Source: Pelistega europaea (lineage in GTDB: Bacteria; Pseudomonadota; Gammaproteobacteria; Burkholderiales; Burkholderiaceae_B). From it: a stretch of DNA of 64,000 bases. The notes below the pieces were generated by a model that made no database searches, was not told where the DNA came from, and was given only the letters and a program-made list of their open reading frames with translations. This document shows, piece by piece, positions 48,765-57,992 of the stretch. Numbering within the stretch: position 1 is the first letter of the stretch; each line of letters begins with the position of its first letter. The position numbers were made by a program, and so were the translations under genes. The DNA is taken from positions 1 to 64,000 of the forward strand of contig NZ_JABGBO010000009.1 of NCBI RefSeq assembly GCF_013133775.1, read 5' to 3'.

Positions 48765-50069
48765 TTGAAAAAAGGTTTTTATACAATCATGGTGGCGCAA
48801 GCCTTGTCATCGCTTGCAGACAACGCCTTATTTATCGCTGCTATCGCACTTATTGATCAACTATCAGGACCAGATTGGTTGGACTCACTGCTTAAATGGT
48901 CTTTTGCTGCTGCTTATGTCGTACTAGCAGCCTTTGTAGGTGCTGTAGCAGACTCATTCCCCAAAGGTCGTGTCATGTTTGTGACCAACTCTATTAAAAT
49001 CGTTGGCTGTCTATGGATTTTTGTGTCAGGCTTTATGGCTCACCATAATCCTGAACTACAAACCTACCTCATCTGTGCAGCCTATGGTTTAGTGGGCATC
49101 GGTGCAGCAGCCTACTCACCAGCTAAATATGGTATTGTTACTGAGCTACTCCCCCCAAAAGACTTGGTCAAAGGCAATAGCTGGATTGAAGGTCTGACAG
49201 TATTGTCAATTATCCTTGGTTTTGTATTAGGTGGATTTCTTATTGCCCCTAAATTCACTAACTGGATTGTATCATTCCCTATATTTTCCCCATTTAGAGA
49301 TGCACCCGCACAAATTGCTGTGATGCTTATTGGTGTCATCTATATTGCGGCAGCCGTCTGTAACCTGCTCATCCCTCGCACCTATTTTGTTTACCCCAAA
49401 CAACCAAAGAACCCCATCGTGCTTATCAATACATTTGCTAAATACGTTAGTATTCTCTGGCGCGACAAGGTAGGGCAAATTTCACTAGCAGTAACTACCC
49501 TCTTCTGGGGAGCAGGTGCCGTTATCCAATTAGTTGTTCTTAAATGGGGTATTGATCATCTAGGACTTGAAGTTTCTCAAGCCTCTTATCTTATGGGAGT
49601 AGCTGCTATTGGTACTATCATTGGAGCAGTATTGGCTGGTAAAGTCTCCCTTGAGAAATCACTCTCTGTACTCTGGGTCGGTGTTATCATGGGTTTATGT
49701 GTAATGCTTATGGTGATTGTGAAATCTCTATGGGCTGTATGTGCTGTACTCATCTTAGTAGGAGCACTTTCAGGCTTTTTCGTGGTACCGCTCAATGCTT
49801 TACTACAACACCGTGGACATGTGTTGCTTTCAGCTGGACATTCTATTGCTGTACAAAACTTTAACGAGCAGCTTAACATCCTTCTCATGGTTGCCATTTA
49901 TGGCTTTATGGTGCATTCAGGCTTACATATCAACACCATTATTGTCATTTTTGGCACATCAGTAGCTATACTCATGTTTGTCGTGATTTTATGGAGCAAG
50001 TACAACCAACGTCAATACCCTCAAGCGTTTGCGGAGATTGGCGACACAGGTCATGGCAAAGCACAATAA
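48765..50069 (+). CDS. lplT: lysophospholipid transporter LplT (MFS)
   Basis: Inner-membrane MFS protein of 434 residues with about twelve hydrophobic segments. LplT flips lysophospholipids inward for reacylation by Aas. The N-terminus MKKGFYTIMVAQALSSLADNALFI is the LplT signature. FVVPLNALLQHRGHVLLSAGHSIAVQNF in the C-terminal half is typical. The start codon is TTG, with AGG upstream. No aas gene is next to it, so the pairing partner is inferred to lie elsewhere. Confidence 0.9.
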   Translation: MKKGFYTIMVAQALSSLADNALFIAAIALIDQLSGPDWLDSLLKWSFAAAYVVLAAFVGAVADSFPKGRVMFVTNSIKIVGCLWIFVSGFMAHHNPELQTYLICAAYGLVGIGAAAYSPAKYGIVTELLPPKDLVKGNSWIEGLTVLSIILGFVLGGFLIAPKFTNWIVSFPIFSPFRDAPAQIAVMLIGVIYIAAAVCNLLIPRTYFVYPKQPKNPIVLINTFAKYVSILWRDKVGQISLAVTTLFWGAGAVIQLVVLKWGIDHLGLEVSQASYLMGVAAIGTIIGAVLAGKVSLEKSLSVLWVGVIMGLCVMLMVIVKSLWAVCAVLILVGALSGFFVVPLNALLQHRGHVLLSAGHSIAVQNFNEQLNILLMVAIYGFMVHSGLHINTIIVIFGTSVAILMFVVILWSKYNQRQYPQAFAEIGDTGHGKAQ

Positions 50070-50153
50070 ATTTAGTATAGACCATGCAATCTTCACCTTG
50101 TGTCTTTGCAAGGTTTCATAGTGTAATCCGGTTAATTATCCTATTAATATCAT

Positions 50154-51224
50154 TTATCCCTTGATATAGGGAAGGATTTTTTGTAGGTCAGTCCAGATAT
50201 CTGCTTTTAAGGAAGGGTTGATAAGCAATAAACTAGGGTGATGACTGACAATCACTGGGATTTTTTGCGTCTCATTAAGGGGATAAAACCACTCTTGCAT
50301 ACGCAAACCATCCATTGTACTGTTGTCCTGCTGCAGAAATGATTGAGCAGCTCTTGTCCCTAATAACCAAATACACTTAGGTTGTAATAACTGAATTTGT
50401 GCTTGTAAATAAGGAATGGCATACGAAACAGGGATGTTCTCATCACGGGCATGAAACTTAAACAAACTGGTAATAGCAACATCATTTTTTGCCACTCCTA
50501 AAGGAGCCAACATGTTTGCCAATAATTTTCCGCTTGCACCAGCAAATACTTGCCCCTCTAAGGCATCTTCAGCTCCTGGCATCTCTTCGATAATTAATAT
50601 ATCCAGTGGTTTTTTACCTTCTTGCCCCACAAGCACCTCACGCTCATCCTGTACCCACCCCCATTGCAGGTATTGGTGACATACTGACTGAACCAACTCA
50701 TCCCATGAATTCACTTGTACAGTCGGCATGGCACCAGGTTGAGCGGGAGAGGAAGTACGATAAGATTGTCGAGATAATTGTTCAAACCCCTTCTGAATGG
50801 TCTGAATGGCACGTGCTTGCTCTTGACTAACAGGGCGTCCAGCTTTTACTCTCCCCTCAGGAGAACCTCGTTTGATGAGACTAACTTCCGAGTCTGATAC
50901 CGATGACACACCACTAGGGGCAACTGTTTGGTTTGGTGCTACTGCTGCTGGAGTCATTTTCTCTGATGACACCACTTCTGCTGAAATGGCAGTGGATGTT
51001 GCCAAAGTTGATGACGGTATGGCTCCTAAAGGAGTAGTCACTGTTGTCTGCTGAGAAGTAGCTGCATCGAGATTTACCTGTGCTTCTGAGGCTACTGGTT
51101 CCTCTTTGTTCTCTTGCAGCTCTCGTCCCCACAACATAGTCACGCCCAACTCTTTGAGCCATAAGACTTGTACAGATGAGAGTGATAAACCATTAGAGGC
51201 AGTATGTTGTGGAAAGTTATTCAT
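50154..51224 (-). CDS. uracil-DNA glycosylase superfamily protein, degenerate Fe-S site
   Basis: About 356 residues. The C-terminal 190 residues carry a family-4/5-like uracil-DNA glycosylase fold: EEMPGAEDALEGQVFAGASG near residue 225 (motif 1), ITSLFKFH near 260, and the DNA-binding motif VSHHPSLLL near 325. In most members cysteines bind an iron-sulfur cluster; here the expected CxxC reads CHQY, so the cluster seems lost. The N-terminal half has a low-complexity linker rich in A, T, S and V. The ATG at 51224 is preferred (AGGTGA nine bases upstream). Downstream of tsaB-rimI, as in relatives. Confidence 0.75.
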   Translation of the reverse strand: MNNFPQHTASNGLSLSSVQVLWLKELGVTMLWGRELQENKEEPVASEAQVNLDAATSQQTTVTTPLGAIPSSTLATSTAISAEVVSSEKMTPAAVAPNQTVAPSGVSSVSDSEVSLIKRGSPEGRVKAGRPVSQEQARAIQTIQKGFEQLSRQSYRTSSPAQPGAMPTVQVNSWDELVQSVCHQYLQWGWVQDEREVLVGQEGKKPLDILIIEEMPGAEDALEGQVFAGASGKLLANMLAPLGVAKNDVAITSLFKFHARDENIPVSYAIPYLQAQIQLLQPKCIWLLGTRAAQSFLQQDNSTMDGLRMQEWFYPLNETQKIPVIVSHHPSLLLINPSLKADIWTDLQKILPYIKG

Positions 51225-51314
51225 AGACAAAATATCACCTAACTTATTAAGCCTTAAGCCCATTCATCTCGAATGCATGACAAGGTAGAACAGTCTTCAT
51301 TTTAGAAGCCTTAT

Positions 51315-52691
51315 TTAGGCTGTGTACAGATTTTCGAGGTTTTTCTGTAAAACAAGCGCATCCTCACGGCCACCCTCGGTTTCATAATACCCTTTGCGTA
51401 TCCCTATCTGCTCATACCCCATACTCTCATACAGGGTTCTAGCTACCACGTTAGAAACACGCACCTCAAGCAAGTGTAAATATGGACCTTGTGCTTGACT
51501 TGCAATAAACAACTCCAACCATTTTAATAATAATTTCCCCAATCCATGTCCTTGATAAGCTGGAGCAACAGAAATCGTCATGAGATTCACAACATCAGGA
51601 TCAATCATCTGAACTGCAAATGCCACAACCTGATCATCCCCATCTACCAATGCCCAATTATGATAGTTCACATGCATAAACGCCGCAAAAAACATCCCCT
51701 CACTCCAAGGGTTATATTGTGTCTTTTGTTCTATTGCCAGTACCGCAGGCAAATCACTTCTTTTAAGAGGGCGAATCCAATACCCCTGTGCCAGCAACTC
51801 ATTTGCAAATGCTTGTTGTGCTTGCTCTAGTTCTGACAATATAGGCAAAGCAATCTGCGGATTACCTCCTAGACCTGACTCCCGTTCCACGGTCGTAAAA
51901 GCTACCTTATCACGCAGATACAAAGGAGCAAGCTCATCAATCTCATAATTGGGGAAATCACCTTGGGTTTGTATGCGTTGATAAGCCATCCTTACTAAAG
52001 TATCAGCATGTGCCCACTCTGTTGCACCAATGTGCCATTGCTCATTTGGCAAAATAAATAAATCCTTATACTCACTAACAGCATTACCAGCAAGACAAAC
52101 TTGTAAATCTTTGGGTGCCCAATTATGTAAAAGACACCACCGAGGCAGTTGTTGCTGTATCCATGAAACGACATCTTTGGCTTGTATTAATAGAGGTTTT
52201 AATACAGGTTGGTCTAATAATTTCCCTTGTTTGACCTCATAAGCAGCCAAATAAACTTCTTGCATACGAGCATCTAATGCCACTACTATCAAACCATCGG
52301 AGAGACAATGCTGTGCTAAAACGGCACTTGCCTCTAAAGAGCAAACTGGGACAATAGGGATATTCAGCCCCAATGCTAAACCCTGAGCCAGCCCACTAGC
52401 TACCCGCAACCCTGTAAACCCTCCTGGTCCTTGGGAAAACGCAATGCCGTGGATATCCTGCTTTGACAATCCAGATTCTGCCAATATCTCATCTAGCATT
52501 GGTAAGACTTGTTCTGCATTTTTCCCGCCCTCATCAGAAGTACGATAAAACACACGAATGCCATCTGTTGGTTGAGAAGTCACTAAATTCTTTTTTGAAT
52601 TCGACAAATCAACGTCTTGTTGATTCAAATGGGATTGTAAAAGTGCTACGCTCGCTCCATCCGCTGCATTTTCTATAGCAATCAAATTCAC
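51315..52691 (-). CDS. fused TsaB / RimI protein
   Basis: One 458-residue frame combines two proteins usually encoded separately. Residues 1 to about 265 are TsaB, which helps make the t6A base of tRNA. It has IAFSQGPGGFTGLRVASGLAQGL near residue 85 and ELAPLYLRDKVAF near 255. After a linker of about 35 residues, 300-455 are RimI, a GNAT acetyltransferase for ribosomal protein S18, with RPLKRSDLPAVLAIEQ, the acetyl-CoA loop YQGHGLGKLLL, and RTLYESMGYEQIGIRKGYY. No internal stop or start with a ribosome site splits the frame. Confidence 0.9.
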   Translation of the reverse strand: MNLIAIENAADGASVALLQSHLNQQDVDLSNSKKNLVTSQPTDGIRVFYRTSDEGGKNAEQVLPMLDEILAESGLSKQDIHGIAFSQGPGGFTGLRVASGLAQGLALGLNIPIVPVCSLEASAVLAQHCLSDGLIVVALDARMQEVYLAAYEVKQGKLLDQPVLKPLLIQAKDVVSWIQQQLPRWCLLHNWAPKDLQVCLAGNAVSEYKDLFILPNEQWHIGATEWAHADTLVRMAYQRIQTQGDFPNYEIDELAPLYLRDKVAFTTVERESGLGGNPQIALPILSELEQAQQAFANELLAQGYWIRPLKRSDLPAVLAIEQKTQYNPWSEGMFFAAFMHVNYHNWALVDGDDQVVAFAVQMIDPDVVNLMTISVAPAYQGHGLGKLLLKWLELFIASQAQGPYLHLLEVRVSNVVARTLYESMGYEQIGIRKGYYETEGGREDALVLQKNLENLYTA

Positions 52692-52971
52692 AGTAAGACC
52701 TCATCCATTTTTCTAGGACACTATTGTAGCAAGACTCACTAACGCCTTGCCATATCATGCATTTTTTTGCTGATAAATTTCAATTTATTACTAATTTAAA
52801 TTTTTTTCGCTTTATCTCATAGAAATTTGGTAGGTTTTTATGTAACATTTACATTAATGTGAAACTAGTGGCTTGAAGTGTTTTTTATTACACTCTTGTC
52901 TAACTATACTTTTTTATTCACTTTCATTACACATTTAGCTCGCATAAAAATTTTAACAAGGATAGATTTCT

Positions 52972-53727
52972 ATGGTACAGAACGCATCCAACTCTTCTCT
53001 TCCTCGCAAAATTCTCGTTGTAGACGATGATGTCCGTCTACGAGATTTACTCAGACGTTATTTATCTGAACAAGGGTTCACTGTGCACACTGCTGAAGAT
53101 GGCAAAGAGATGTCTAAAGCTATTCAGCGCGAAGTTTTTGATTTATATGTATTAGATCTTATGTTACCTGGTGAAGATGGTCTTTCTATCTGCCGACGCT
53201 TGCGCGGTGCTAATGATACAACCCCTATCATTATGCTCACAGCAAAGTCTGAAGATATTGACCGTATTCTTGGTTTGGAAATGGGTGCAGACGACTACCT
53301 TACTAAACCATTCAACCCTCGCGAATTACTCGCTCGTATCAATGCGATACTTCGTCGTTTACAAGTTGAAGAGCATCCCGGTGCACCTAGCCACGAAGCA
53401 GAGATTGTTCGTTTTGGTCCATATACACTTAATTTATCTACTCGCACATTAATGAAAAATGGCGAAATCCTACCTATCACTACAGGAGAATTCTCTGTTC
53501 TTAAGGTTTTTGCCCGTAATCCTCGCAATCCTATGTCACGTGATAAGCTTATGGAGCTTGCTCGTGGTCGTGAATACGAAGCATTTGACCGTAGTTTGGA
53601 TGTTCAAATTTCTCGTCTACGCAAATTACTTGAGCCAAACCCTGCAAAACCTATCTATATCCAAACCGTATGGGGGTTAGGTTATGTCTTTATCCCTAAT
53701 GCAGACGAACAAGTCCAGCAGCAATAA
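52972..53727 (+). CDS. ompR: OmpR-family response regulator (RisA/OmpR-like)
   Basis: Cytoplasmic response regulator of 251 residues. The receiver domain has the acidic pair in ILVVDDDVRL, the phosphorylated aspartate in LYVLDLMLPGEDG near residue 63, and the lysine in YLTKPFNPREL near 113. The C-terminal winged-helix domain (about 145-245) binds DNA, ending with IQTVWGLGYVFIP. It is followed nine bases later by its kinase gene. The pair looks like OmpR/EnvZ and like RisA/RisS of Bordetella, which respond to osmotic or acid stress. Confidence 0.93.
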   Translation: MVQNASNSSLPRKILVVDDDVRLRDLLRRYLSEQGFTVHTAEDGKEMSKAIQREVFDLYVLDLMLPGEDGLSICRRLRGANDTTPIIMLTAKSEDIDRILGLEMGADDYLTKPFNPRELLARINAILRRLQVEEHPGAPSHEAEIVRFGPYTLNLSTRTLMKNGEILPITTGEFSVLKVFARNPRNPMSRDKLMELARGREYEAFDRSLDVQISRLRKLLEPNPAKPIYIQTVWGLGYVFIPNADEQVQQQ

Positions 53728-53736
53728 CCTTTTGTT

Positions 53737-55140
53737 ATGATTGCCAATCCTGTTAAGCTTTTATTTGATAAACTCAAGCATCAAATACAGTTAGGAATAT
53801 TCAGCCGAGTGTTCCTAACTCTTTTTGCTTTACTACTTTCAAGCCTATCGGTTTGGCTATTCATCTTTTTATTGGCTCAGCAAGCACCCCGTGCCACCCA
53901 AATCGCCGATAGAGCCATTACCTCCTACTACATTACTCAACGAGCGTTCCGTTTTGCACCACCAGAAAAACATGCTGACCTCATCATGGAATTGGTGACC
54001 ATTGGTGATACTCAAGTTTTCCCCCGAGAATCTACAGATACCTTTGTTCCCATACCCAACACAAAGTTCTGGAAACTAGTCTCTAACCGCATCAGGAAGA
54101 ACCTCATTCATGACCCGAATCTTGTTATCGCTAAATCGGTCAATGGTGAGGGAGGTCTCTGGATTAGTTTAGACACACCAGATGATGAGCAATACTGGTT
54201 GCTCATTCGTTATCAGGCACTTGATATAAAACAAGAATGGATTTATTGGAGTGCCATTATTCTATTACTCTCTCTCATTGGTTCAAGTATTGTTGCTTTA
54301 CTTGTTAATAAGCCACTTAAACAGATTTCACAGACTGTTCGCTCCATTGGTCGAGGCGAGGCTCCTAAACCACTTCCCGAAGACAAGGGCCCCCACGAAT
54401 TACGTAATCTCTTCAAAGATATTAATCACATGGTTAATGATCTCAAAGAAGCAGAAAATGATCGACAAGTGATGTTGGCAGGTATTTCTCATGATTTGCG
54501 TACCCCGCTGGCACGTATCCGTCTTGAGATTGAAATGTGTCATATCCCCGAAGAGTCTCAAAAAGTTATTGATGAGGATTTGGAGCAGGTAAACCATTGT
54601 ATTAACCAATTATTGGAGTACTACCGCCCTGTCACCTCGACTTCTCCTCAGATTATCAACATTAGCAAGACTCTCAGACGGGTGTGTGAGCTTGAGCAAT
54701 CTTATACAGCTAGCCTAAATGGTACTTTCACCTACTCTATTGAAGAGGGGTTATATGCAGATTTCACAGGTGGCAATATCAAACGGGTCGTCAGCAACCT
54801 TATTGAGAATGCTCGTCGCTATGGTAAAACAAAAGATGGGGAAATAAGGGTTGAATTACGGGTATATCGTCACCATCTAAAAATTCACATTGACGTGATG
54901 GACTATGGTGTAGGTGTGGCTCCCGAAGAAATTGCCCGTATTTTGCGACCGTTCTCCAGAGGTGAACAGGCTCGTACTGATACCAACGGTTCAGGTCTGG
55001 GCTTAGCAATTTGTGAACGCCTACTTAAACAGTTTGGTGGTTCATTAAGCCTTTTACCCAATAAACCCTGCGGTCTCTTATGTCGAATAGAAATTCCCTT
55101 AAGAAACAATAGAAATATTCAATTAGACGAAATTAATTAA
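53737..55140 (+). CDS. sensor histidine kinase (RisS/EnvZ-like)
   Basis: Inner-membrane kinase of 467 residues. Membrane segments lie at about 25-45 and 168-190, with a periplasmic sensor domain of about 120 residues between them. A HAMP segment follows, then the H-box AGISHDLRTPLARIRLEIEM with the phosphorylated histidine near 250, N-box SNLIENARRYG, and G boxes DYGVGV and GSGLGLAI. It partners the response regulator directly upstream. In classic EnvZ the same HDLRTPLTRIRL box occurs. Specific stimulus not visible. Confidence 0.93.
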   Translation: MIANPVKLLFDKLKHQIQLGIFSRVFLTLFALLLSSLSVWLFIFLLAQQAPRATQIADRAITSYYITQRAFRFAPPEKHADLIMELVTIGDTQVFPRESTDTFVPIPNTKFWKLVSNRIRKNLIHDPNLVIAKSVNGEGGLWISLDTPDDEQYWLLIRYQALDIKQEWIYWSAIILLLSLIGSSIVALLVNKPLKQISQTVRSIGRGEAPKPLPEDKGPHELRNLFKDINHMVNDLKEAENDRQVMLAGISHDLRTPLARIRLEIEMCHIPEESQKVIDEDLEQVNHCINQLLEYYRPVTSTSPQIINISKTLRRVCELEQSYTASLNGTFTYSIEEGLYADFTGGNIKRVVSNLIENARRYGKTKDGEIRVELRVYRHHLKIHIDVMDYGVGVAPEEIARILRPFSRGEQARTDTNGSGLGLAICERLLKQFGGSLSLLPNKPCGLLCRIEIPLRNNRNIQLDEIN

Positions 55141-55153
55141 TAGCTTTAGAATA

Positions 55154-55181
55154 TCGTTATGGTGAAGTTAAGTCATAACGA
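55154..55181 (+). promoter_or_regulatory. inverted repeat upstream of ahpC
   Basis: TCGTTATG at 55154-55161 and CATAACGA at 55174-55181 are exact inverted copies 12 bases apart, in the 76-base gap before ahpC. It may be an operator for a regulator of ahpC or a hairpin ending the kinase transcript. It has no T run, and it does not match the OxyR pattern I know. Confidence 0.5.
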
Positions 55182-55216
55182 CTCAACCACTTAATTAACT
55201 TAAAAAGGAACTTATT

Positions 55217-55765
55217 ATGAAAACAGTTGGTGATAAATTAGAAGCGTTCAAAGTAGTTGGTGTTAAACCTGGTTTCAACAATCACGAAGAAAACGGTGTG
55301 TCAGCTTTTGAAGACATCACTGAAAGTTCTTTCCCAGGCAAATGGAAAGTTATCTACTTCTATCCTAAAGATTTTACTTTTGTTTGCCCAACAGAAATCG
55401 TTGGTTTTAACAAACTAGCTAAAGAATTTGAAGACCGTGAAGCTGTATTAATGGGCGGCTCAGTAGACAACGAATTTTGTAAACTAGCATGGCGTCGTGA
55501 CCACAAAGACCTAGATCGTTTAGGTCACTACCAATTCTCTGACTCTACTGGTTCTTTAGTTGACCAATTAGGCGTTCGTGAGAAATCAGCTGGTGTTGCT
55601 TTACGAGCAACTTTCATTGTTGACCCAGACAACGTTATTCAACACGTTTCTGTAAACAACTTGAACGTTGGTCGTAGCCCAGAAGAAATCTTACGTATTC
55701 TAGACGGTCTACAAACTGATGAACTTTGCCCATGCAACCGTGCAGCTGGTGGTGCAACACTATAA
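55217..55765 (+). CDS. ahpC: peroxiredoxin AhpC, three-cysteine type
   Basis: Reduces hydrogen peroxide and organic hydroperoxides. Length 182 residues. The peroxidatic cysteine is C57 in FTFVCPTE; two more cysteines, C171 and C173, lie in LCPCN near the C-terminus. This pattern matches the Mycobacterium AhpC, which uses AhpD instead of AhpF, and ahpD lies just downstream. AAAAAGGAAC gives a good ribosome site. A terminator follows before ahpD, and an inverted repeat lies upstream. Confidence 0.96.
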   Translation: MKTVGDKLEAFKVVGVKPGFNNHEENGVSAFEDITESSFPGKWKVIYFYPKDFTFVCPTEIVGFNKLAKEFEDREAVLMGGSVDNEFCKLAWRRDHKDLDRLGHYQFSDSTGSLVDQLGVREKSAGVALRATFIVDPDNVIQHVSVNNLNVGRSPEEILRILDGLQTDELCPCNRAAGGATL

Positions 55766-55796
55766 TCTATTTATAGATTAAACATATAGCATGAGA

Positions 55797-55826
55797 GAAC
55801 CCAGCTATATGGCTGGGTTTCTTTTT
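55797..55826 (+). terminator. terminator between ahpC and ahpD
   Basis: AACCCAGC at 55798-55805 pairs with GCTGGGTT at 55812-55819 around a six-base loop, followed by TCTTTTT. Placed between the two genes it would lower ahpD expression relative to ahpC. Confidence 0.8.
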
Positions 55827-55918
55827 ACCTAAAATTAGGTTTATACCTCATAACATAGTGTAGTCACTACAGAAATTACCCCATCTGAAGTGTCTGTCAC
55901 TGTCATCGGAGAATTATT

Positions 55919-56437
55919 ATGGAATTTCTAACAACCATCAAAAATGAAATCCCTGATTGGGCAAAAGATATTCGTTTAAACTTAGATGGCACTATTGCTC
56001 GCTCATCTTTATCCCCTGCAGACGCCGTAGGTGTTGCTTTAGCAGCTGCTTATGCAGCCAAAAGCCCTTTCCTTGTTGAGCAATTTAAACTAGGATTAAG
56101 CCCTGAAGATATAAATGGTGTACTTACTGCAGCTGCATTAATGGGTATGAATAATGCCTATTATCCATTTACTGAAATGGCTGGGGATGAGCAACTTCGA
56201 ACCTTACCAGCAAAACTACGCATGAATGCTTATGCTTCACATGGTGGCATTGAAAAAGTACGTTTTGAGATTTTTGGTTTAGCCGCTTCTATTATTGGTA
56301 AATGTCATTTCTGCGTTAAAGCCCACTATGAGGGTGCCAAGGCAGAAGGCATGACCACTGAGCAACTACAAGATGTGGGTCGTATTGCTTCTGTCGTCAA
56401 TGCGGCAGCTCAAGTGCTTGCAGCTCAAGGCAAGTAA
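55919..56437 (+). CDS. ahpD: alkyl hydroperoxide reductase AhpD
   Basis: All-helical protein of 172 residues that reduces AhpC and is recharged through dihydrolipoamide from ketoacid dehydrogenases. The thioredoxin-like active site is CHFC (C129 and C132) with H136 in CVKAH and E117 upstream, the proton-relay pattern known from Mycobacterium AhpD. GGAGAATT precedes the ATG. It partners ahpC upstream. Confidence 0.95.
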   Translation: MEFLTTIKNEIPDWAKDIRLNLDGTIARSSLSPADAVGVALAAAYAAKSPFLVEQFKLGLSPEDINGVLTAAALMGMNNAYYPFTEMAGDEQLRTLPAKLRMNAYASHGGIEKVRFEIFGLAASIIGKCHFCVKAHYEGAKAEGMTTEQLQDVGRIASVVNAAAQVLAAQGK

Positions 56438-56479
56438 TCTCTTTCCTCCCCTTGGGGTTTGTGCTCTCCAAGGGGGTCT

Positions 56480-56968
56480 CTATGCATCTTTACAAAGAAG
56501 TACCACAACTGTTGCAGCTATCCCCTCTTTGCGCCCCAAAAAGCCTAGATGCTCATTGGTCTTTCCCTTAACATTCACCGCACTTTCCTCTATTTGCAAG
56601 TCTGTAGCAATGTTACTCACCATCGCTGGTGCATAAGGCATAATTTTGGGGGCCTGTGCATGAATTGTCGCATCCACATTGACCACCAACCAACCAGCCT
56701 CGCGAACACGCTTAAAAGCAGCTCTTAATAATACCCGACTATCCGCCCCCTTATACTGAGGATCTGTATCAGGGAACAAGCGTCCAATATCACCTAGACC
56801 AGCCGCTCCCAGCACTGCATCTGTAATTGCATGAAGTAAGGCATCCGCATCAGAATGCCCCATCAACCCATGCGTATGGGGAATAGTCACCCCCCCTAAA
56901 ATCAGAGGACGCCCCTCTACCAACGCATGCACATCAAACCCTTGCCCTACACGAAAATTCATTCCCAT
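56480..56968 (-). CDS. ispF: 2-C-methyl-D-erythritol 2,4-cyclodiphosphate synthase
   Basis: Zinc enzyme that cyclises its substrate in the non-mevalonate isoprenoid pathway. Length 162 residues. Metal ligands lie in [15 protein letters not shown] (Asp and His) and in the [18 protein letters not shown] segment near residue 35. The C-terminus has [17 protein letters not shown]-like sequence ([11 protein letters not shown]). The ATG at 56968 has AAGG seven bases upstream; another ATG two codons later is possible. It follows ispD on the same strand. Confidence 0.96.
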   Translation of the reverse strand: MGMNFRVGQGFDVHALVEGRPLILGGVTIPHTHGLMGHSDADALLHAITDAVLGAAGLGDIGRLFPDTDPQYKGADSRVLLRAAFKRVREAGWLVVNVDATIHAQAPKIMPYAPAMVSNIATDLQIEESAVNVKGKTNEHLGFLGRKEGIAATVVVLLCKDA

Positions 56969-57085
56969 TGATATACCTTCAAATGATTACAACTTATCAG
57001 AGTTTACTTCCCAGTAAACTGCTAAACCCGACAGTAAACTGCCAAATTCAAGGAGTCTACTATTAACCCAATTAAAGAAATAGTC

Positions 57086-57829
57086 CTATGTTAAAAAAGA
57101 CTCCACCAGTTCAAAATCTTCTGCCCATGTCACCTTCAGATTACGCCAATGTCCTTTTATCAATAGACTTTTTTCCCCTACAAACTCAATAGCACTAGCC
57201 TCATCAGTAATTGCAAATCCATGAGATAGAGCCACTCTTAATGCTTGTTCCAATAGCTCTTTTTTAAAAAGTTGGGGGGTTTGAGCCAACCACAAACCAT
57301 CACGACTCACAGTCTCATCGATATACATTGCAGTAGTATTTGTCGTCATATCTGAAAGAGGCTTCTCTGACAATCGTTGCTGCCGCTTCACCGTATCTCC
57401 AACAGGTAGAGCTAAAATTCCTCCTGTATCCATAGACAAACACGTTGTTATCAATCGATTTAACGCATCAAGGGGAAGCCCTGGTCTGGCAGCATCATGA
57501 ACAAGCACCCATCCCTCATTTGGCAAGGTGCTTATTGTATTTAGTACGGTATCAGCCCGTGTAGCACCGCCTGTCCGGTGAATATAACAATGCTCAGGTA
57601 ATATTTGCTGCAAAATCCAATCATCATCTGCTGCCACACCAATATGCACACTCTCAATCGCAGGATGAGCCAATAGTGCTTGCACGGTATGCCACAACAT
57701 AGATTGCCCTTTAATCAGACGATATTGCTTTGGAATAGCCTGTCCATTGACCATAGCAGCCGCTCTTGAGCCAACACCACCAGCAGGAATAACTGCACGG
57801 ATAGTAGGATAAGGAAAATCTAACTTCAT
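57086..57829 (-). CDS. ispD: 2-C-methyl-D-erythritol 4-phosphate cytidylyltransferase
   Basis: Attaches CMP to methylerythritol phosphate, the third step of the isoprenoid pathway. About 247 residues. The nucleotide-binding start is AVIPAGGVGSRAAA near residue 13. KQYRLIKGQSMLWHTV, VLVHDAARPGL near 108 and AQTPQLFKKELL near 170 are family marks. The ATG at 57829 is preferred over the TTG just before it. ispD-ispF is a common pair, and the genes are divergent from mfd. Confidence 0.95.
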   Translation of the reverse strand: MKLDFPYPTIRAVIPAGGVGSRAAAMVNGQAIPKQYRLIKGQSMLWHTVQALLAHPAIESVHIGVAADDDWILQQILPEHCYIHRTGGATRADTVLNTISTLPNEGWVLVHDAARPGLPLDALNRLITTCLSMDTGGILALPVGDTVKRQQRLSEKPLSDMTTNTTAMYIDETVSRDGLWLAQTPQLFKKELLEQALRVALSHGFAITDEASAIEFVGEKSLLIKGHWRNLKVTWAEDFELVESFLT

Positions 57830-57927
57830 CAAACCTATATCACCCTTTCTTTTATCATGCTGGCTATATTACCATTAAGTAGATAACTTTGCTAACACAC
57901 AGAAATACGTCAAGCAAATACCTAGTA

Positions 57928-57936
57928 TGTTAAAAT
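57928..57936 (+). promoter_or_regulatory. extended -10 promoter element of mfd
   Basis: TGTTAAAAT (TG, T, TAAAAT) lies 56 bases before the mfd ATG. No clear -35 is seen. It is one of four identical strings in this window at gene starts. Confidence 0.5.
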
Positions 57937-57992
57937 TTTCCTTTGTTTTATCTGGTGAAATTTAACCACAGCATCACCTACTATCATCACTT

